A stretch of 64,000 nucleotides of DNA, taken from QHXQ01 sp045807745 (GTDB taxonomy: Bacteria; Acidobacteriota; Blastocatellia; Pyrinomonadales; Pyrinomonadaceae). Positions 26,500 through 34,922 of this stretch are shown here, one piece after another (position 1 is the first letter of the stretch; each line of letters opens with the position of its first letter). Below the pieces are notes generated by a model, which saw only the letters and a list, made by a program, of their open reading frames with translations, was not told the origin of the DNA and did not search any database. A program made the position numbers and the translations under genes. The stretch lies in contig JBJMGT010000012.1 of the NCBI GenBank assembly GCA_045807745.1, forward strand, positions 1 through 64,000, given 5' to 3'.

Positions 26500-27006
26500 A
26501 TGACTACTGATTACCTGGAGTCGGAACTGGCTATCGGAGATGTTGAGCGCGCGCGCGCGCAGTCCGCGCGCTGGACGAGCGAGCGTGCGCCGTTCGCGTT
26601 GCGCTGCGGGGCGCTCCTTGTCGATTACACGTTGGTGGCGGGCATCGCGGCGTTTAGCACACTGCTGGCGCGTCTGTTCGGCGGCGGCTCGCGCACGGCG
26701 GGCAGCAGCGTGATGGAGTTCGGCTTCGTCGTCGCGCTCGCCGTCGCGTTGTTGAACTTTTTCGTGCTGCCCGGTTTTACGGGGCGCACGGTGGGCAAGT
26801 GGGCCACGGGGTTGCGCATCGAGCGCCGCGACGGCGAGCCGCTCGATTTCCTGCGCGCCCTCGCACGCCACACCGTCGGCTATCTAGTCTCTCTCCTGCC
26901 GCTGGGGCTGGGCTTTCTCCTCGCCGCGTTCAACCGTGAAGGGCGCGCGCTGCACGACCGGCTCGTGGGTACGGTGGTCGTACGCGATGGCGCGCGGTTG
27001 CGTTAA
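26500..27006 (+). CDS. RDD-family membrane protein
   Basis: 168 residues. Residues 30-160 show the RDD signature: FALRCGALLVDYTLVAGIAA (Arg and Asp in the first helix), then a second helix at about 72-92, GFTGRTVGKWATGLRIERRD between, and a last helix LVSLLPLGLGFLLAAFN followed by EGRALHDRLVGTVVV (the closing Asp). Two to three membrane helices. Some RDD proteins act in cation exchange but most have no known role; here one is embedded in a kinase/phosphatase cluster, so a sensory or structural role is possible. Confidence 0.8.
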   Translation: MTTDYLESELAIGDVERARAQSARWTSERAPFALRCGALLVDYTLVAGIAAFSTLLARLFGGGSRTAGSSVMEFGFVVALAVALLNFFVLPGFTGRTVGKWATGLRIERRDGEPLDFLRALARHTVGYLVSLLPLGLGFLLAAFNREGRALHDRLVGTVVVRDGARLR

Positions 27007-27036
27007 CCCGCCGGGCGGCGGTCGGTTAGAAAACAG

Positions 27037-28500
27037 ATGATAAAGACATGTCCAGGTTGCGGGGCCGACGCCCCGCCAGAGGCCCGCTTCTGTCGCCACT
27101 GCGGCACGGCTCTGCGCGTGACAACCGGCGGCGACGCAGGCGGCGCAACCGTCTCGCCGCTCGCCGCCACCATGCCGCTGACCGATCAAGGCATCACCAC
27201 CGGCGCACTTGAAGCGGGCGCGCCGCACTTCAGCACACCGCCCGTGCCGCCCGCGCAAGAACCCGTTGCCCACGCGTCGTCAACCAGCCCGAGCGGCGAG
27301 ATCACAATCCCCGTCGTCAGAGCCGCGCAGCAGACGACGACAGACCTGCCCGCGCCCACTAGCGCCGCCGCAAAACAGTCCAGCCCGCTCGCCGAAGCGC
27401 CGCCGATAAGCACACCTTCACCGCGCACTACGACACAAGCACCTGAGCGTCGCGCGATGCGCGTGTGGCTCGTAGGCGGCGTGCTCGTCGTCGTCGTGCT
27501 GCTCTTGTGCGGCACGGCCGCCGGTCTGTGGTTTCTCTTCCGCATGCAGCGCGCGCCTGCGGCGGCGAACGCGGACGCGCCCGTCGTTGTGCCAGCCGAT
27601 GCGCGGCAACAGGCGCAGGCGAAGATCGCCGAAGCGCAAAAGTTATTGGCCGCGGGCGATCCGGTCGCGGCGACCACGCGTCTGCGCGAAGCGATTGCGC
27701 TCGACGCGGCGAACGCCGAAGCGCACCGGCAACTCGCGCAGTTGTTGTTAGAGAGCGGCGCGCGCCAGACCGCAATGGAGGAGTTGCGCACCGTCACGCA
27801 GCTTGAACCGAACGACAAGGACGCTTGGCGGCAACTCGCCGAGACGCAATTCGCCGAGGGCGCTTACGCGGCCGCGGCCGACAGTTATCACACGTTGTTG
27901 GAAGTCTCGAACGAGGCCGCCACGGACGACCGCCTGCAACTCGCCTACGCCGACGCCCTGCGTCTCGCCGGGCGCACTGACAACGCACGCGCTCTCTATC
28001 GCCGCCTTGCCACCTCGCCGCTAGCCGATGTGGCGCACGCGAGTAAGCAGCGCCTGACGGAGTTGACCGCGCTGCCCGCAGACAGCGCGGCGAGCGCGCC
28101 CACGCAGCCCGACGGCACGACCGCGACGAACGGCGCACAGACGGCGTCGCCCGCGAACCACACGCCTGCCTTGCCCGCGCCGGAGCGGCAACCCACGCCC
28201 GCGTCAGTGGTCGCCAACACGCCCGCCGAACACTACGAGCGCGGCGTGAGCATGTGGGGCACGAATCGCGCGGCCGCCATCACTGAATTTCGCGCCGCCG
28301 CGAACGCGGGCAATCCGGACGCTTACTACTATCTCGGTCTCAGTCTGGCCGAAGGGCGCGACGCGCACGCGCTGAACCGCGCCGAGTTGGTCGCCGCGCT
28401 CGAATATTTTCAGCGCGCCCGACAGGGGCGCTTCAGCCCGCAAGCCCGCCGCTACGAAGAGCAACTCGGCCAAGAGTTCGACCGCAGAAGAAAGCAATAA
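27037..28500 (+). CDS. Zinc-ribbon, single-membrane-helix TPR protein
   Basis: 487 residues. Zinc ribbon CPGCGADAPPEARFCRHCG (5-23), a Pro/Ala/Thr-rich linker, one membrane helix (VWLVGGVLVVVVLLLCGTAAG, about 145-165), then tetratricopeptide repeats (about 190-330: AEAHRQLAQLLLESGARQTA, DAWRQLAETQFAEGAYAAAA) and, after another low-complexity stretch, a Sel1/TPR-like unit (AEHYERGVSMWGTNRAAAIT...YYYLGLSLAEG). The topology puts the zinc ribbon in the cytoplasm and TPRs outside. It could be a substrate or scaffold of the kinase upstream; that is inference from position. Confidence 0.8.
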   Translation: MIKTCPGCGADAPPEARFCRHCGTALRVTTGGDAGGATVSPLAATMPLTDQGITTGALEAGAPHFSTPPVPPAQEPVAHASSTSPSGEITIPVVRAAQQTTTDLPAPTSAAAKQSSPLAEAPPISTPSPRTTTQAPERRAMRVWLVGGVLVVVVLLLCGTAAGLWFLFRMQRAPAAANADAPVVVPADARQQAQAKIAEAQKLLAAGDPVAATTRLREAIALDAANAEAHRQLAQLLLESGARQTAMEELRTVTQLEPNDKDAWRQLAETQFAEGAYAAAADSYHTLLEVSNEAATDDRLQLAYADALRLAGRTDNARALYRRLATSPLADVAHASKQRLTELTALPADSAASAPTQPDGTTATNGAQTASPANHTPALPAPERQPTPASVVANTPAEHYERGVSMWGTNRAAAITEFRAAANAGNPDAYYYLGLSLAEGRDAHALNRAELVAALEYFQRARQGRFSPQARRYEEQLGQEFDRRRKQ

Positions 28501-28503
28501 AAC

Positions 28504-28573
28504 AGTGACAAGTGACAAGTGACGAGTGACAAGTTAGAATCTCGTGCCGGCTCGTCGCTTGTCACTTGTCACT
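28504..28573. repeat. Inverted heptamer-repeat element before the PP2C gene
   Basis: 28504-28526 pairs with 28551-28573 in 22 of 23 positions. Units are AGTGACA/AGTGACG as in the copies at 4978 and 15657. It starts right after the TPR stop codon and ends 16 bases before the phosphatase start. Confidence 0.85.
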
Positions 28574-28588
28574 CTGGTTTTAGTCGCC

Positions 28589-30382
28589 ATGCCTGATCTG
28601 ATCGTTAAATATCCCGACCGCGCGCCCGACACGTTCCACTTGGGCCGCCTACGCATCACCATCGGGCGCTCCGCCCGCAACGACCTGTGCATCCCCGATC
28701 CGTTCGCCTCGCGCGTCCACGCCGAAGTGCGCCGCGAGGGCGATCAGTACGTGCTGCAAGATTTGGGGTCAGCGAACGGCACGCTCTACAACGGCGAGCG
28801 CGTCGAGGGCGCAGTGGGCCTCGCGCCCGGCGGGCGCGTCCAGATCGGCGAGACCGAGATACAGTTTTTCGATCAAGCCAGCAGCGGCACGGTCATGGCG
28901 ACCATGATCAACGACATGCCCTCGCCGCCGCCCGACGCCACCATCGCGCTCAACTCCGGGCATCGCACCACGTCTGGTCTGCTTGAAGCCATCGAAGGCG
29001 CACGCACACAGAAGTCCGGCGAGATCAGACAGGCGACCAGCATCCTGCCGCAGCAGCGCACGACGAAGCCGGGGCCGCCGCAGCCGTTGGCGGCGACCGC
29101 GCCGCAGACGGTCGAGCATAGCGACCTGCTGGCGCTCATCAGCAAGGTCTCGGTCACACTGCTTGCGCCCGCGACGCTCGACGAGACGCTCCGGCAAGTC
29201 ACGGCGCTCGTCTTCGAGGCCGTCGCGGCCGACCGCTGCCTGATCATGTTGCGCGACGTTAAGAGCGGCGAGTTGCAGGTGAGCGTCGCACAACTGCGCG
29301 ACAAGAAGGGCGACATCGGCGAGATTCGCGTCAGCCGTTCGATCATCGAAGAGGTCGTGAGTCAAGGGCGCTCGGTCTTAACTTCAGACGCGCAGCACGA
29401 CCCGCGCTTCATGTCCTCGACGATGACAATTCAAGGCATCCGCTCTGTGCTGGCCGTGCCGCTCGGCGTCGGCGAAAAAATCTTCGGCATGATCTACGCT
29501 GACTCGCCGCTCGCCGAAGCGCGCTTCACACAAGATCATCTGACGGTGCTGACGACGCTCGCCTCGGTCGCTGCCATCCGCGTCGAGAACACGCGCCTTA
29601 TCGAAGAGCAGTTCGACCGCGAGCGGCTGGAGCGCGAGTTGAATCTGGCGCGCGAGATACAACAGCGCTTCCAGCCGACCTCGCCGCCGCTCGTGCCCGG
29701 CTTCGAGTTGCAAGGCATCAGTTTCCCCTGCTACGAGATCGGCGGCGACTACTACGACTTCATCGAGCGTTCGGACGGCCGGCTCATCATCGCCTTGGGC
29801 GACGTGTCAGGCAAGGGCACATCGGCCGCGTTGATGATGTCATCGCTCCACGCCGCAATCCACGCGCAGGTGTCGGCGAACCACTCGCTCGCTGAGATGA
29901 TCTCGTCGGTCAATCGTTATCTCGCCGAGACGATCCCGCCCAACCGTTTCATCACGCTCTTCTGCGGCGAGCTTGAGCGCGAGACGGGCACGCTCGCGTT
30001 CATCAACGCCGGGCACAATCCGCCGCTCATCGTCCACGCCGCCGGCACGATGGAACAACTCGGCGCGGGCGGCATGCCGCTCGGCATCATGCCCGACGCC
30101 CCCTACCGCGCAGGCAAGACCCAACTCCAACCCGGCGACGCGCTTGTCATCTACTCGGATGGCGTCACCGAGGCGCAGAACCAACAGGGCGAAGAGTTCG
30201 GCCCCGTCCGCCTCTACGACGTGGTCGCGCGCAACCTCGACGCCACCGCCTCCGGTATGCGCGACAAGATCGAAGCCGCCATCACCAAGTTCGCCCAAGG
30301 CACAGCCGCCGGTGACGACATCACCCTCGTCATCGTCAAACGCCAAGCCGAAGGCGTCATGGTCGCATCGAGTCGCGGCTGA
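28589..30382 (+). CDS. FHA-GAF-PP2C (SpoIIE/RsbU-type) protein phosphatase
   Basis: 597 residues from ATG 28589. FHA domain (1-100) with TIGRSARNDLCIPDPFASRV and DLGSANGTLYNGE; GAF domain (about 185-340) with the sequence DRCLIMLRD and VLAVPLGVGEKIFGMIYAD; C-terminal SpoIIE phosphatase domain (about 355-590) with REIQQRFQPTSPP, EIGGDYYDFIE (metal-binding Asp residues), ALGDVSGKGTSAALMMS, INAGHNPPL and YSDGVTEAQN, DDITLVIVKR. Such enzymes dephosphorylate anti-anti-sigma factors or FHA-bound partners. As the last gene of the cluster it likely counteracts the kinase. Confidence 0.92.
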   Translation: MPDLIVKYPDRAPDTFHLGRLRITIGRSARNDLCIPDPFASRVHAEVRREGDQYVLQDLGSANGTLYNGERVEGAVGLAPGGRVQIGETEIQFFDQASSGTVMATMINDMPSPPPDATIALNSGHRTTSGLLEAIEGARTQKSGEIRQATSILPQQRTTKPGPPQPLAATAPQTVEHSDLLALISKVSVTLLAPATLDETLRQVTALVFEAVAADRCLIMLRDVKSGELQVSVAQLRDKKGDIGEIRVSRSIIEEVVSQGRSVLTSDAQHDPRFMSSTMTIQGIRSVLAVPLGVGEKIFGMIYADSPLAEARFTQDHLTVLTTLASVAAIRVENTRLIEEQFDRERLERELNLAREIQQRFQPTSPPLVPGFELQGISFPCYEIGGDYYDFIERSDGRLIIALGDVSGKGTSAALMMSSLHAAIHAQVSANHSLAEMISSVNRYLAETIPPNRFITLFCGELERETGTLAFINAGHNPPLIVHAAGTMEQLGAGGMPLGIMPDAPYRAGKTQLQPGDALVIYSDGVTEAQNQQGEEFGPVRLYDVVARNLDATASGMRDKIEAAITKFAQGTAAGDDITLVIVKRQAEGVMVASSRG

Positions 30383-30503
30383 GCTAAGACTGAATCACTA
30401 AAGCCGGCACGACTTGCGGCCGTGCGACATGATCAACATACAATCGTTTATGTGGGTGCAAGGGGCTGACGAGTATGAGGAGCGAGCGGCTGCGCGCGAA
30501 TGA

Positions 30504-30962
30504 TTAAAAGCGCGCCAGACTTTCCTTGATCCGCTCGGCACTCTTCTCGCCAATGCCGTCGATGAGATCAAGTCCGCCGCCGGCAACGAATTTTTTCAGG
30601 TCGTCGAGGGATGAGATTTTGAATTGTTGATAGAGCACGGCGGCGATTTTAAGGCCGATGCCGCTTACGTCCAAGAGATCGAGCACCGATTCGGGCGTCT
30701 CCGTGATCAAGCGCTCGTAAGCGTCGAACGTGCCACGCGCGACGAGTTCCATGATCTTGCCGCTGATAGCTTTGCCGACGCCGGGGAGCGCTTGCAAACC
30801 TTTCGCGCCTTCCGTGCGCGCGATCTCTGCGAGCGGCGTGGGCCAGACCTCGATCATCTCGGCGGCGTTGCGATAAGAGCGTATGCGGTAGCGATCCTCG
30901 CCGCGTATCTCCAGCAGCGTAGCTAAGCGCTCAAAGCGCCGCGCGATCTCCTCATTCGTCAT
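30504..30962 (-). CDS. Helix-hairpin-helix protein resembling the N terminus of DNA polymerase X
   Basis: 152 residues from ATG 30962. NEEIARRFERLATLLEIRGED, then YRIRSYRNAAEMIE is the 8-kDa HHH_8 domain of PolX proteins; ALPGVGKAISGKIMEL and LLDVSGIGLKIAAVLYQ are helix-hairpin-helix motifs, and LIDGIGEKSAERIKESL is a third. In PolX these are followed by a nucleotidyltransferase and PHP domain, which are absent here: the frame stops after the third motif and no continuation is seen. It is thus either a stand-alone DNA-binding/repair accessory protein or the remnant of polX. The frame itself is clean. Confidence 0.75.
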   Translation of the reverse strand: MTNEEIARRFERLATLLEIRGEDRYRIRSYRNAAEMIEVWPTPLAEIARTEGAKGLQALPGVGKAISGKIMELVARGTFDAYERLITETPESVLDLLDVSGIGLKIAAVLYQQFKISSLDDLKKFVAGGGLDLIDGIGEKSAERIKESLARF

Positions 30963-31057
30963 AACGCTAAACTCGCACGCCGGATTCGAGGCATCCAAAC
31001 GCCCTTTATGATACTCTAATGTGTTCAACTCCCAGCAAATTTAACTCTTGAGGATGC

Positions 31058-33178
31058 ATGATGAGCTTTAGAAGACTGACGAGCGCGCTGCTGTGCGCCG
31101 TATTTCTGTTGTCGTCGTTCGCTCAAATCGCGCGCGCGGACGAGGGCATGTGGCCGTTCAACAATGTGCCGAAGGCAGAGATCAAAAAACGTTACGGGTT
31201 CGACGTGACGGACGAGTGGTTGAAGCACGTGCAACTCGCGTCCGTCCGGTTCAACAACGGCGGTTCCGGTTCGTTCGTCTCGCCCGAAGGCTTAGTGCTG
31301 ACGAACTATCACATCGTCGAAGATTTCGTCGGCGAGCTGTCGACCGAGCAGAAGGACTATGCCAAGGACGGCTTTCTCGCCCGCACGCGCGCCGAGGAGA
31401 TGCAGGTGCCGAACCTTGAGTTAAACGTCCTGCAATCCATCGAAGACGTGACGACGCGCGTCAACGCCGGTGTCCAGTCGAGCATGTCCGCAGGTGACGC
31501 GCTCGCCGCGCGCCGCACGGCCATTAGCACCATCGAAGCCGACTCGACCAAGGCGACGGGCCTGCGCAGCGACGTGGTCACGCTCTATCAGGGCGGGCAG
31601 TACAATCTCTATCGCTATAAAAAATACACGGACGTGCGGCTCGTCTTCGTGCCGGAGTTTCAGGCGGCGTTCTTCGGCGGCGACCCCGACAACTTCAACT
31701 TCCCGCGCTACAACATCGACATGTCGCTCGTGCGCGTCTACGAGAACGGGCAGCCCGTCCATCCAGCGGAATATCTGAAGTGGTCGACGACGGGCGCGAA
31801 AGATGGCGAGTTAGTCTTTGTCACCGGGCATCCCGGTACGACGCAGCGCCTGAACACGGTCGCCAATCTCGAATACCTGCGCGACACATCCATCCCGCTC
31901 GTCATCCGCACGCTCGAACATCGCGAGGCGGTGCTCAAAGCTTACATGGCGCAGGGGGCGGAGCAGACGCGCCGCGCGCAGAACGAGTTGAACAGCGTGC
32001 AGAACAGTCTCAAGGTCTATCGCGGGCAACTCGCGGGGCTGAAGGATCAGACGCTGCTTGCGCGCAAGACGAAAGCGGAGCAAGCGTTGCGGCAGTCCAT
32101 CGGGACGGACGCGCGCCGGCAGAAGGAGTACGGTAGTTCGTTCGAATCAATCGCCACGGCGCGCAAGAATTTTGCCAGCGCCGAGCGCGACCGGCGCTTC
32201 CTCGATCTGGCCGCGGGCTTCAACACGACGCTCTTTGGTTACGCGCGCGCGCTCGTGCGTTATGCGGCCGAGAGCGCGAAGCCGAACGCGGAGCGGTTGC
32301 CGGAGTTCGCCGATACACGTCTGAGCGCCCTCGGCTCAGCACTCGCCGCAGACACGCCGCTCTATCTGGACTTCGAGCAGATGAAGCTCGCCGACTCGCT
32401 CCTCTTCCTGGCGGAGGCTTACGGCAAAGACGACCCGCTCGTGCGGCAGGTGCTCAAAGGCGAGACGCCGCAGGCCCGCGCCGCCGAGTTGATCACGGGG
32501 ACGAAACTCAAAGACGCAGCCTTCCGCGCGGAGTTGTTCAAGGGCGGCGCGCAGGCCATCAACGCTTCGGACGATCCGATGCTGGCACTCGCGCGCACCA
32601 TCGATCCGCAGGCGCGCGCCGTGCGCAAACGTTATGAAGATGAAGTGACCGGCGTCGAGCGCAACGCTTACGGCCAGATCGCCCGCGCGCTGTTTGAGAC
32701 CGAAGGCACGAAGCTCTACCCAGACGCGACCTTTACGCTGCGCCTCTCCTACGGCGCGGTCAAAGGTTACATGGAGAACGGCAAGCGCATCGAGCCGTTC
32801 ACCACGCTCGGCGGTCTCTATGAACGATCAGCGCAGCATAAGGCGGAGTTCCCCTACAACCTGCCGCCGCGCTGGTTGGAGAAGAAGTTGGCGCTGAATC
32901 TCAAGACGCCCTTCAACTTCGTCTCGACCAACGACATCACCGGCGGCAACAGCGGCTCGCCGACGGTGAACAAGCAGGGCGAGTTGGTGGGTCTCATCTT
33001 CGACGGCAACATCCAATCGCTCGTCGGTAGCTTCGTCTACGACGAGTCGGTCAACCGCGCCATCTCCGTCGACTCGCGCGGCATGCTTGAAGTCATGCGC
33101 AAGGTCTTCAACGCGAATGAACTTGTGGCCGAGTTGACGGGGCAGGGACAGGCACAAGCTGCCGGTCAGCACCACTAA
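31058..33178 (+). CDS. S46 family serine peptidase (dipeptidyl-peptidase 7/11 type)
   Basis: 706 residues; start ATG 31058 or 31061, with a TGAGGA box before them. Signal peptide to about residue 27 (IARADEGMWPFNNVP, the conserved S46 opening). Catalytic His in LTNYHIVED (H85), nucleophile Ser in ITGGNSGSPTVN (S632), and the middle alpha-helical domain with LVFVPEFQAAFFGGDPDNFN and RYNIDMSLVRVYENG. Length is typical. Periplasmic enzymes of this family release dipeptides from peptide N termini, feeding amino acid use. A strong terminator follows. Confidence 0.93.
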   Translation: MMSFRRLTSALLCAVFLLSSFAQIARADEGMWPFNNVPKAEIKKRYGFDVTDEWLKHVQLASVRFNNGGSGSFVSPEGLVLTNYHIVEDFVGELSTEQKDYAKDGFLARTRAEEMQVPNLELNVLQSIEDVTTRVNAGVQSSMSAGDALAARRTAISTIEADSTKATGLRSDVVTLYQGGQYNLYRYKKYTDVRLVFVPEFQAAFFGGDPDNFNFPRYNIDMSLVRVYENGQPVHPAEYLKWSTTGAKDGELVFVTGHPGTTQRLNTVANLEYLRDTSIPLVIRTLEHREAVLKAYMAQGAEQTRRAQNELNSVQNSLKVYRGQLAGLKDQTLLARKTKAEQALRQSIGTDARRQKEYGSSFESIATARKNFASAERDRRFLDLAAGFNTTLFGYARALVRYAAESAKPNAERLPEFADTRLSALGSALAADTPLYLDFEQMKLADSLLFLAEAYGKDDPLVRQVLKGETPQARAAELITGTKLKDAAFRAELFKGGAQAINASDDPMLALARTIDPQARAVRKRYEDEVTGVERNAYGQIARALFETEGTKLYPDATFTLRLSYGAVKGYMENGKRIEPFTTLGGLYERSAQHKAEFPYNLPPRWLEKKLALNLKTPFNFVSTNDITGGNSGSPTVNKQGELVGLIFDGNIQSLVGSFVYDESVNRAISVDSRGMLEVMRKVFNANELVAELTGQGQAQAAGQHH

Positions 33179-33203
33179 ACTGCACAGCATCGGCATAAAC
33201 AAA

Positions 33204-33240
33204 GACGGCTGAGGTGGTCATGCCTCAGCCGTCCTTTTTT
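33204..33240 (+). terminator. Rho-independent terminator after the S46 peptidase
   Basis: GACGGCTGAGG (33204-33214) pairs perfectly with CCTCAGCCGTC (33223-33233), eight-base loop, followed by TTTTTTG. It starts 25 bases after the stop codon. Confidence 0.92.
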
Positions 33241-33270
33241 GTCTGCCGCTCTGATCCGTCCGCGCCCACT

Positions 33271-33277
33271 GTTAGGC
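33271..33277 (-). other. Integron attC core half-site (R'' type)
   Basis: On the minus strand GCCTAAC fits the RYYYAAC consensus and includes the TAA stop (33272-33274) of the membrane-protein gene, exactly as in the complete attC at 34820-34922. No matching GTTRRRY partner with complementary arms is found between here and the S46 terminator, so the array seems cut at this point. Confidence 0.5.
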
Positions 33278-33718
33278 AGTCTCTCGTCCGCTTGGCAACT
33301 GTCCGGCCGCTAGCGCAGGTTGGTCGTCGCCGAACGTCAGCAGATCGCGGAGCAGCGTGTGGAAGACCAGCACAGCCAGTGCGACGCCACCGACACCCGC
33401 AGCGATGTCGGCCGGGTCGAACACGTTCGACCCGAATGGACTTAAGGTTTCGTCCAGTATCAGTAATACAACCGTGAGTACTGACCAGAGGCCAAATAGC
33501 TTGACCGCTAACCGTGCAGTCCAAACTCGTGGGCGAATGAGAATCGAGAATGGAAAACAGAACCCAACCACGAAATCGGGGGCCCAACTGAGCACAAATG
33601 CGAGCAAGCCCGCATGGTGGATTCTAGGGCGGATCGCGTCTTGGACAAGCGGCAGCAGCAGTGCCGGGGCAAACGCGATAATAGCTGGAATGATGTTCCT
33701 TCTTATCTCGCCCTCCAT
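33272..33718 (-). CDS. Cassette-borne hypothetical membrane protein
   Basis: 148 residues with four likely membrane helices (about 8-27, 40-63, 70-92, 98-122: IIPAIIAFAPALLLPLVQD, GLLAFVLSWAPDFVVGFCFP, LFGLWSVLTVVLLILD, IAAGVGGVALAVLVFHTLL). No recognised family. Its stop codon is embedded in an integron-type core site, and another core site precedes it by about 50 bases, so I read it as the content of a gene cassette. Membrane proteins of unknown function are frequent cassette cargo. Confidence 0.65.
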   Translation of the reverse strand: MEGEIRRNIIPAIIAFAPALLLPLVQDAIRPRIHHAGLLAFVLSWAPDFVVGFCFPFSILIRPRVWTARLAVKLFGLWSVLTVVLLILDETLSPFGSNVFDPADIAAGVGGVALAVLVFHTLLRDLLTFGDDQPALAAGQLPSGRETA

Positions 33719-33764
33719 CTTTACAATAGGGCCTACGACGGCCGCCGATACGGTTGCATGAGTT

Positions 33765-33771
33765 GTTAGGT
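33765..33771 (-). other. Integron attC core half-site after the deacetylase gene
   Basis: On the minus strand ACCTAAC (RYYYAAC) follows the deacetylase stop by 26 bases and continues as AACTCATGCAACCG, which looks like the first arm of an attC site. The opposite arm is missing before the next gene starts at 33718, suggesting deletion of the second half. Confidence 0.55.
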
Positions 33772-33797
33772 GCGGGCCGCCAACTCGCCGGCCTCTT

Positions 33798-34766
33798 TCA
33801 CTGCCGAGGCTTCCGGATTAGCGCGCCGATCTCGCCCCAAGTGATGAGCTTGATATGATTCTCCTGTAACAGTCGGCGGAACGAGGTACTGGTAAAGAAG
33901 TCGAAGTCACGCTGCCGCCAACCGGCCCCCCAGTCCGGGTGGTTCACCGTTGCTGCCCGCATCTCCGCATCATCATAGGCGAGGTGCACAACTATTTCGG
34001 TGACTCCCGGTTGAATGCTTTTCAGCGCCTCGGTGTAGAACGCGGCCCAATTCTCAGGCGGCACGCTGGGGCTGATCTCGATAATTCGGTCTATGACAAT
34101 GTCGTCTGGCCCAAGGCTGGCAGGGATGAAAGGTGCTCTGGCCAACCAGTCGCGTGAGATTCGCACCGGCAACTTGTTATCGCGGGCCACGCGGAGGAAG
34201 ACTTGGAACAGCGGCGCGCTCTGGTAGAGGGTGCCCATGTGCGAGTCGAGGTGCGTCAGCCGGAGGCCGGAGGCGCGTGCGCGCTCAACCTGCGCGCGTA
34301 TCTCCGCCTCGACCTGACGTGCATCGGCTTGCGCAGCAGCCTCGCTTTCTGTCGGATAGAGGTAGCCGTCGCGGGTCAGTAAGGAGGGCACACGGTCTTG
34401 CGACAACACAGACCCCCAGCGCAACAGACTCCATTCGCTTGTGAGTGTCAGGTGCAGGCCGAGGTCTGTTTCGGGGTGGCTTCGTGCGTAAGCGGCTATT
34501 TCCGGAAACCAGGGGCACGGCACCATGACGCTGCCAGAACTGACCAAGCCCGTCTCGAACGCTTTAACTGAGGCGGCATTAACGGAATGGGCCATACCGA
34601 GGTCGTCTGCGTGGACGATCAGGAGTTTGGCATCACTCGGGTAGCCAAGTTGCTCAGGCAACGTGCGCGAGCCAGATCGCCGTGACGCCCCCGGTGCAGC
34701 AGCTTGCCCAAGCGAAAGGGACGATACAGCAAAGACGATGATTGCAATCAGGAGGCCGCGTTTCAT
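33798..34766 (-). CDS. Secreted YdjC/ChbG-family carbohydrate deacetylase
   Basis: 322 residues with a signal peptide (LLIAIIVFAVSSLSLGQAA). Family motifs: LIVHADDLGMAHSVNAASVK (metal-binding Asp-Asp), GSVMVPCPWFPEIAAYA, DLGLHLTLTSEW (metal His) and LRLTHLDSHMGTLYQ (second His pair). ChbG/YdjC enzymes remove acetyl groups from chito-oligosaccharides and similar sugars; export of this one suggests a periplasmic or surface substrate. It lies between integron core sites and is one gene of a small cassette array. Its base composition is close to that of the chromosome, unlike the next cassette. Confidence 0.82.
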   Translation of the reverse strand: MKRGLLIAIIVFAVSSLSLGQAAAPGASRRSGSRTLPEQLGYPSDAKLLIVHADDLGMAHSVNAASVKAFETGLVSSGSVMVPCPWFPEIAAYARSHPETDLGLHLTLTSEWSLLRWGSVLSQDRVPSLLTRDGYLYPTESEAAAQADARQVEAEIRAQVERARASGLRLTHLDSHMGTLYQSAPLFQVFLRVARDNKLPVRISRDWLARAPFIPASLGPDDIVIDRIIEISPSVPPENWAAFYTEALKSIQPGVTEIVVHLAYDDAEMRAATVNHPDWGAGWRQRDFDFFTSTSFRRLLQENHIKLITWGEIGALIRKPRQ

Positions 34767-34819
34767 AAGTCCGCCCTCTCACGCTTGTGGCAGCTCGCGC
34801 ATTCGCACCATTGCAGGCG

Positions 34820-34922
34820 GCTTAACGCCCGCCATCAGCCGCCGCGACGAACCGCCGAATTAAAGCAAGTCTCGCGCATGAAAGCACCGCTGTTCGCGGT
34901 CGGCTGCATGGCGTTGTTAGAT
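34820..34922 (-). other. Complete integron attC recombination site
   Basis: On the minus strand the 103-base site begins with R'' ATCTAAC (34922-34916) and ends with R' GTTAAGC (34826-34820), fitting RYYYAAC and GTTRRRY. Between them the arms are complementary: GCCATGCAGCC pairs with GGCTGATGGC with one unpaired G, the extrahelical base that sets strand choice, and AACGCC pairs with GGCGTT across an unpaired spacer. The variable terminal region separates the arms. The stop codon of the gene 34917-35510 lies inside R''. All hallmarks of attC are seen directly. Confidence 0.9.
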
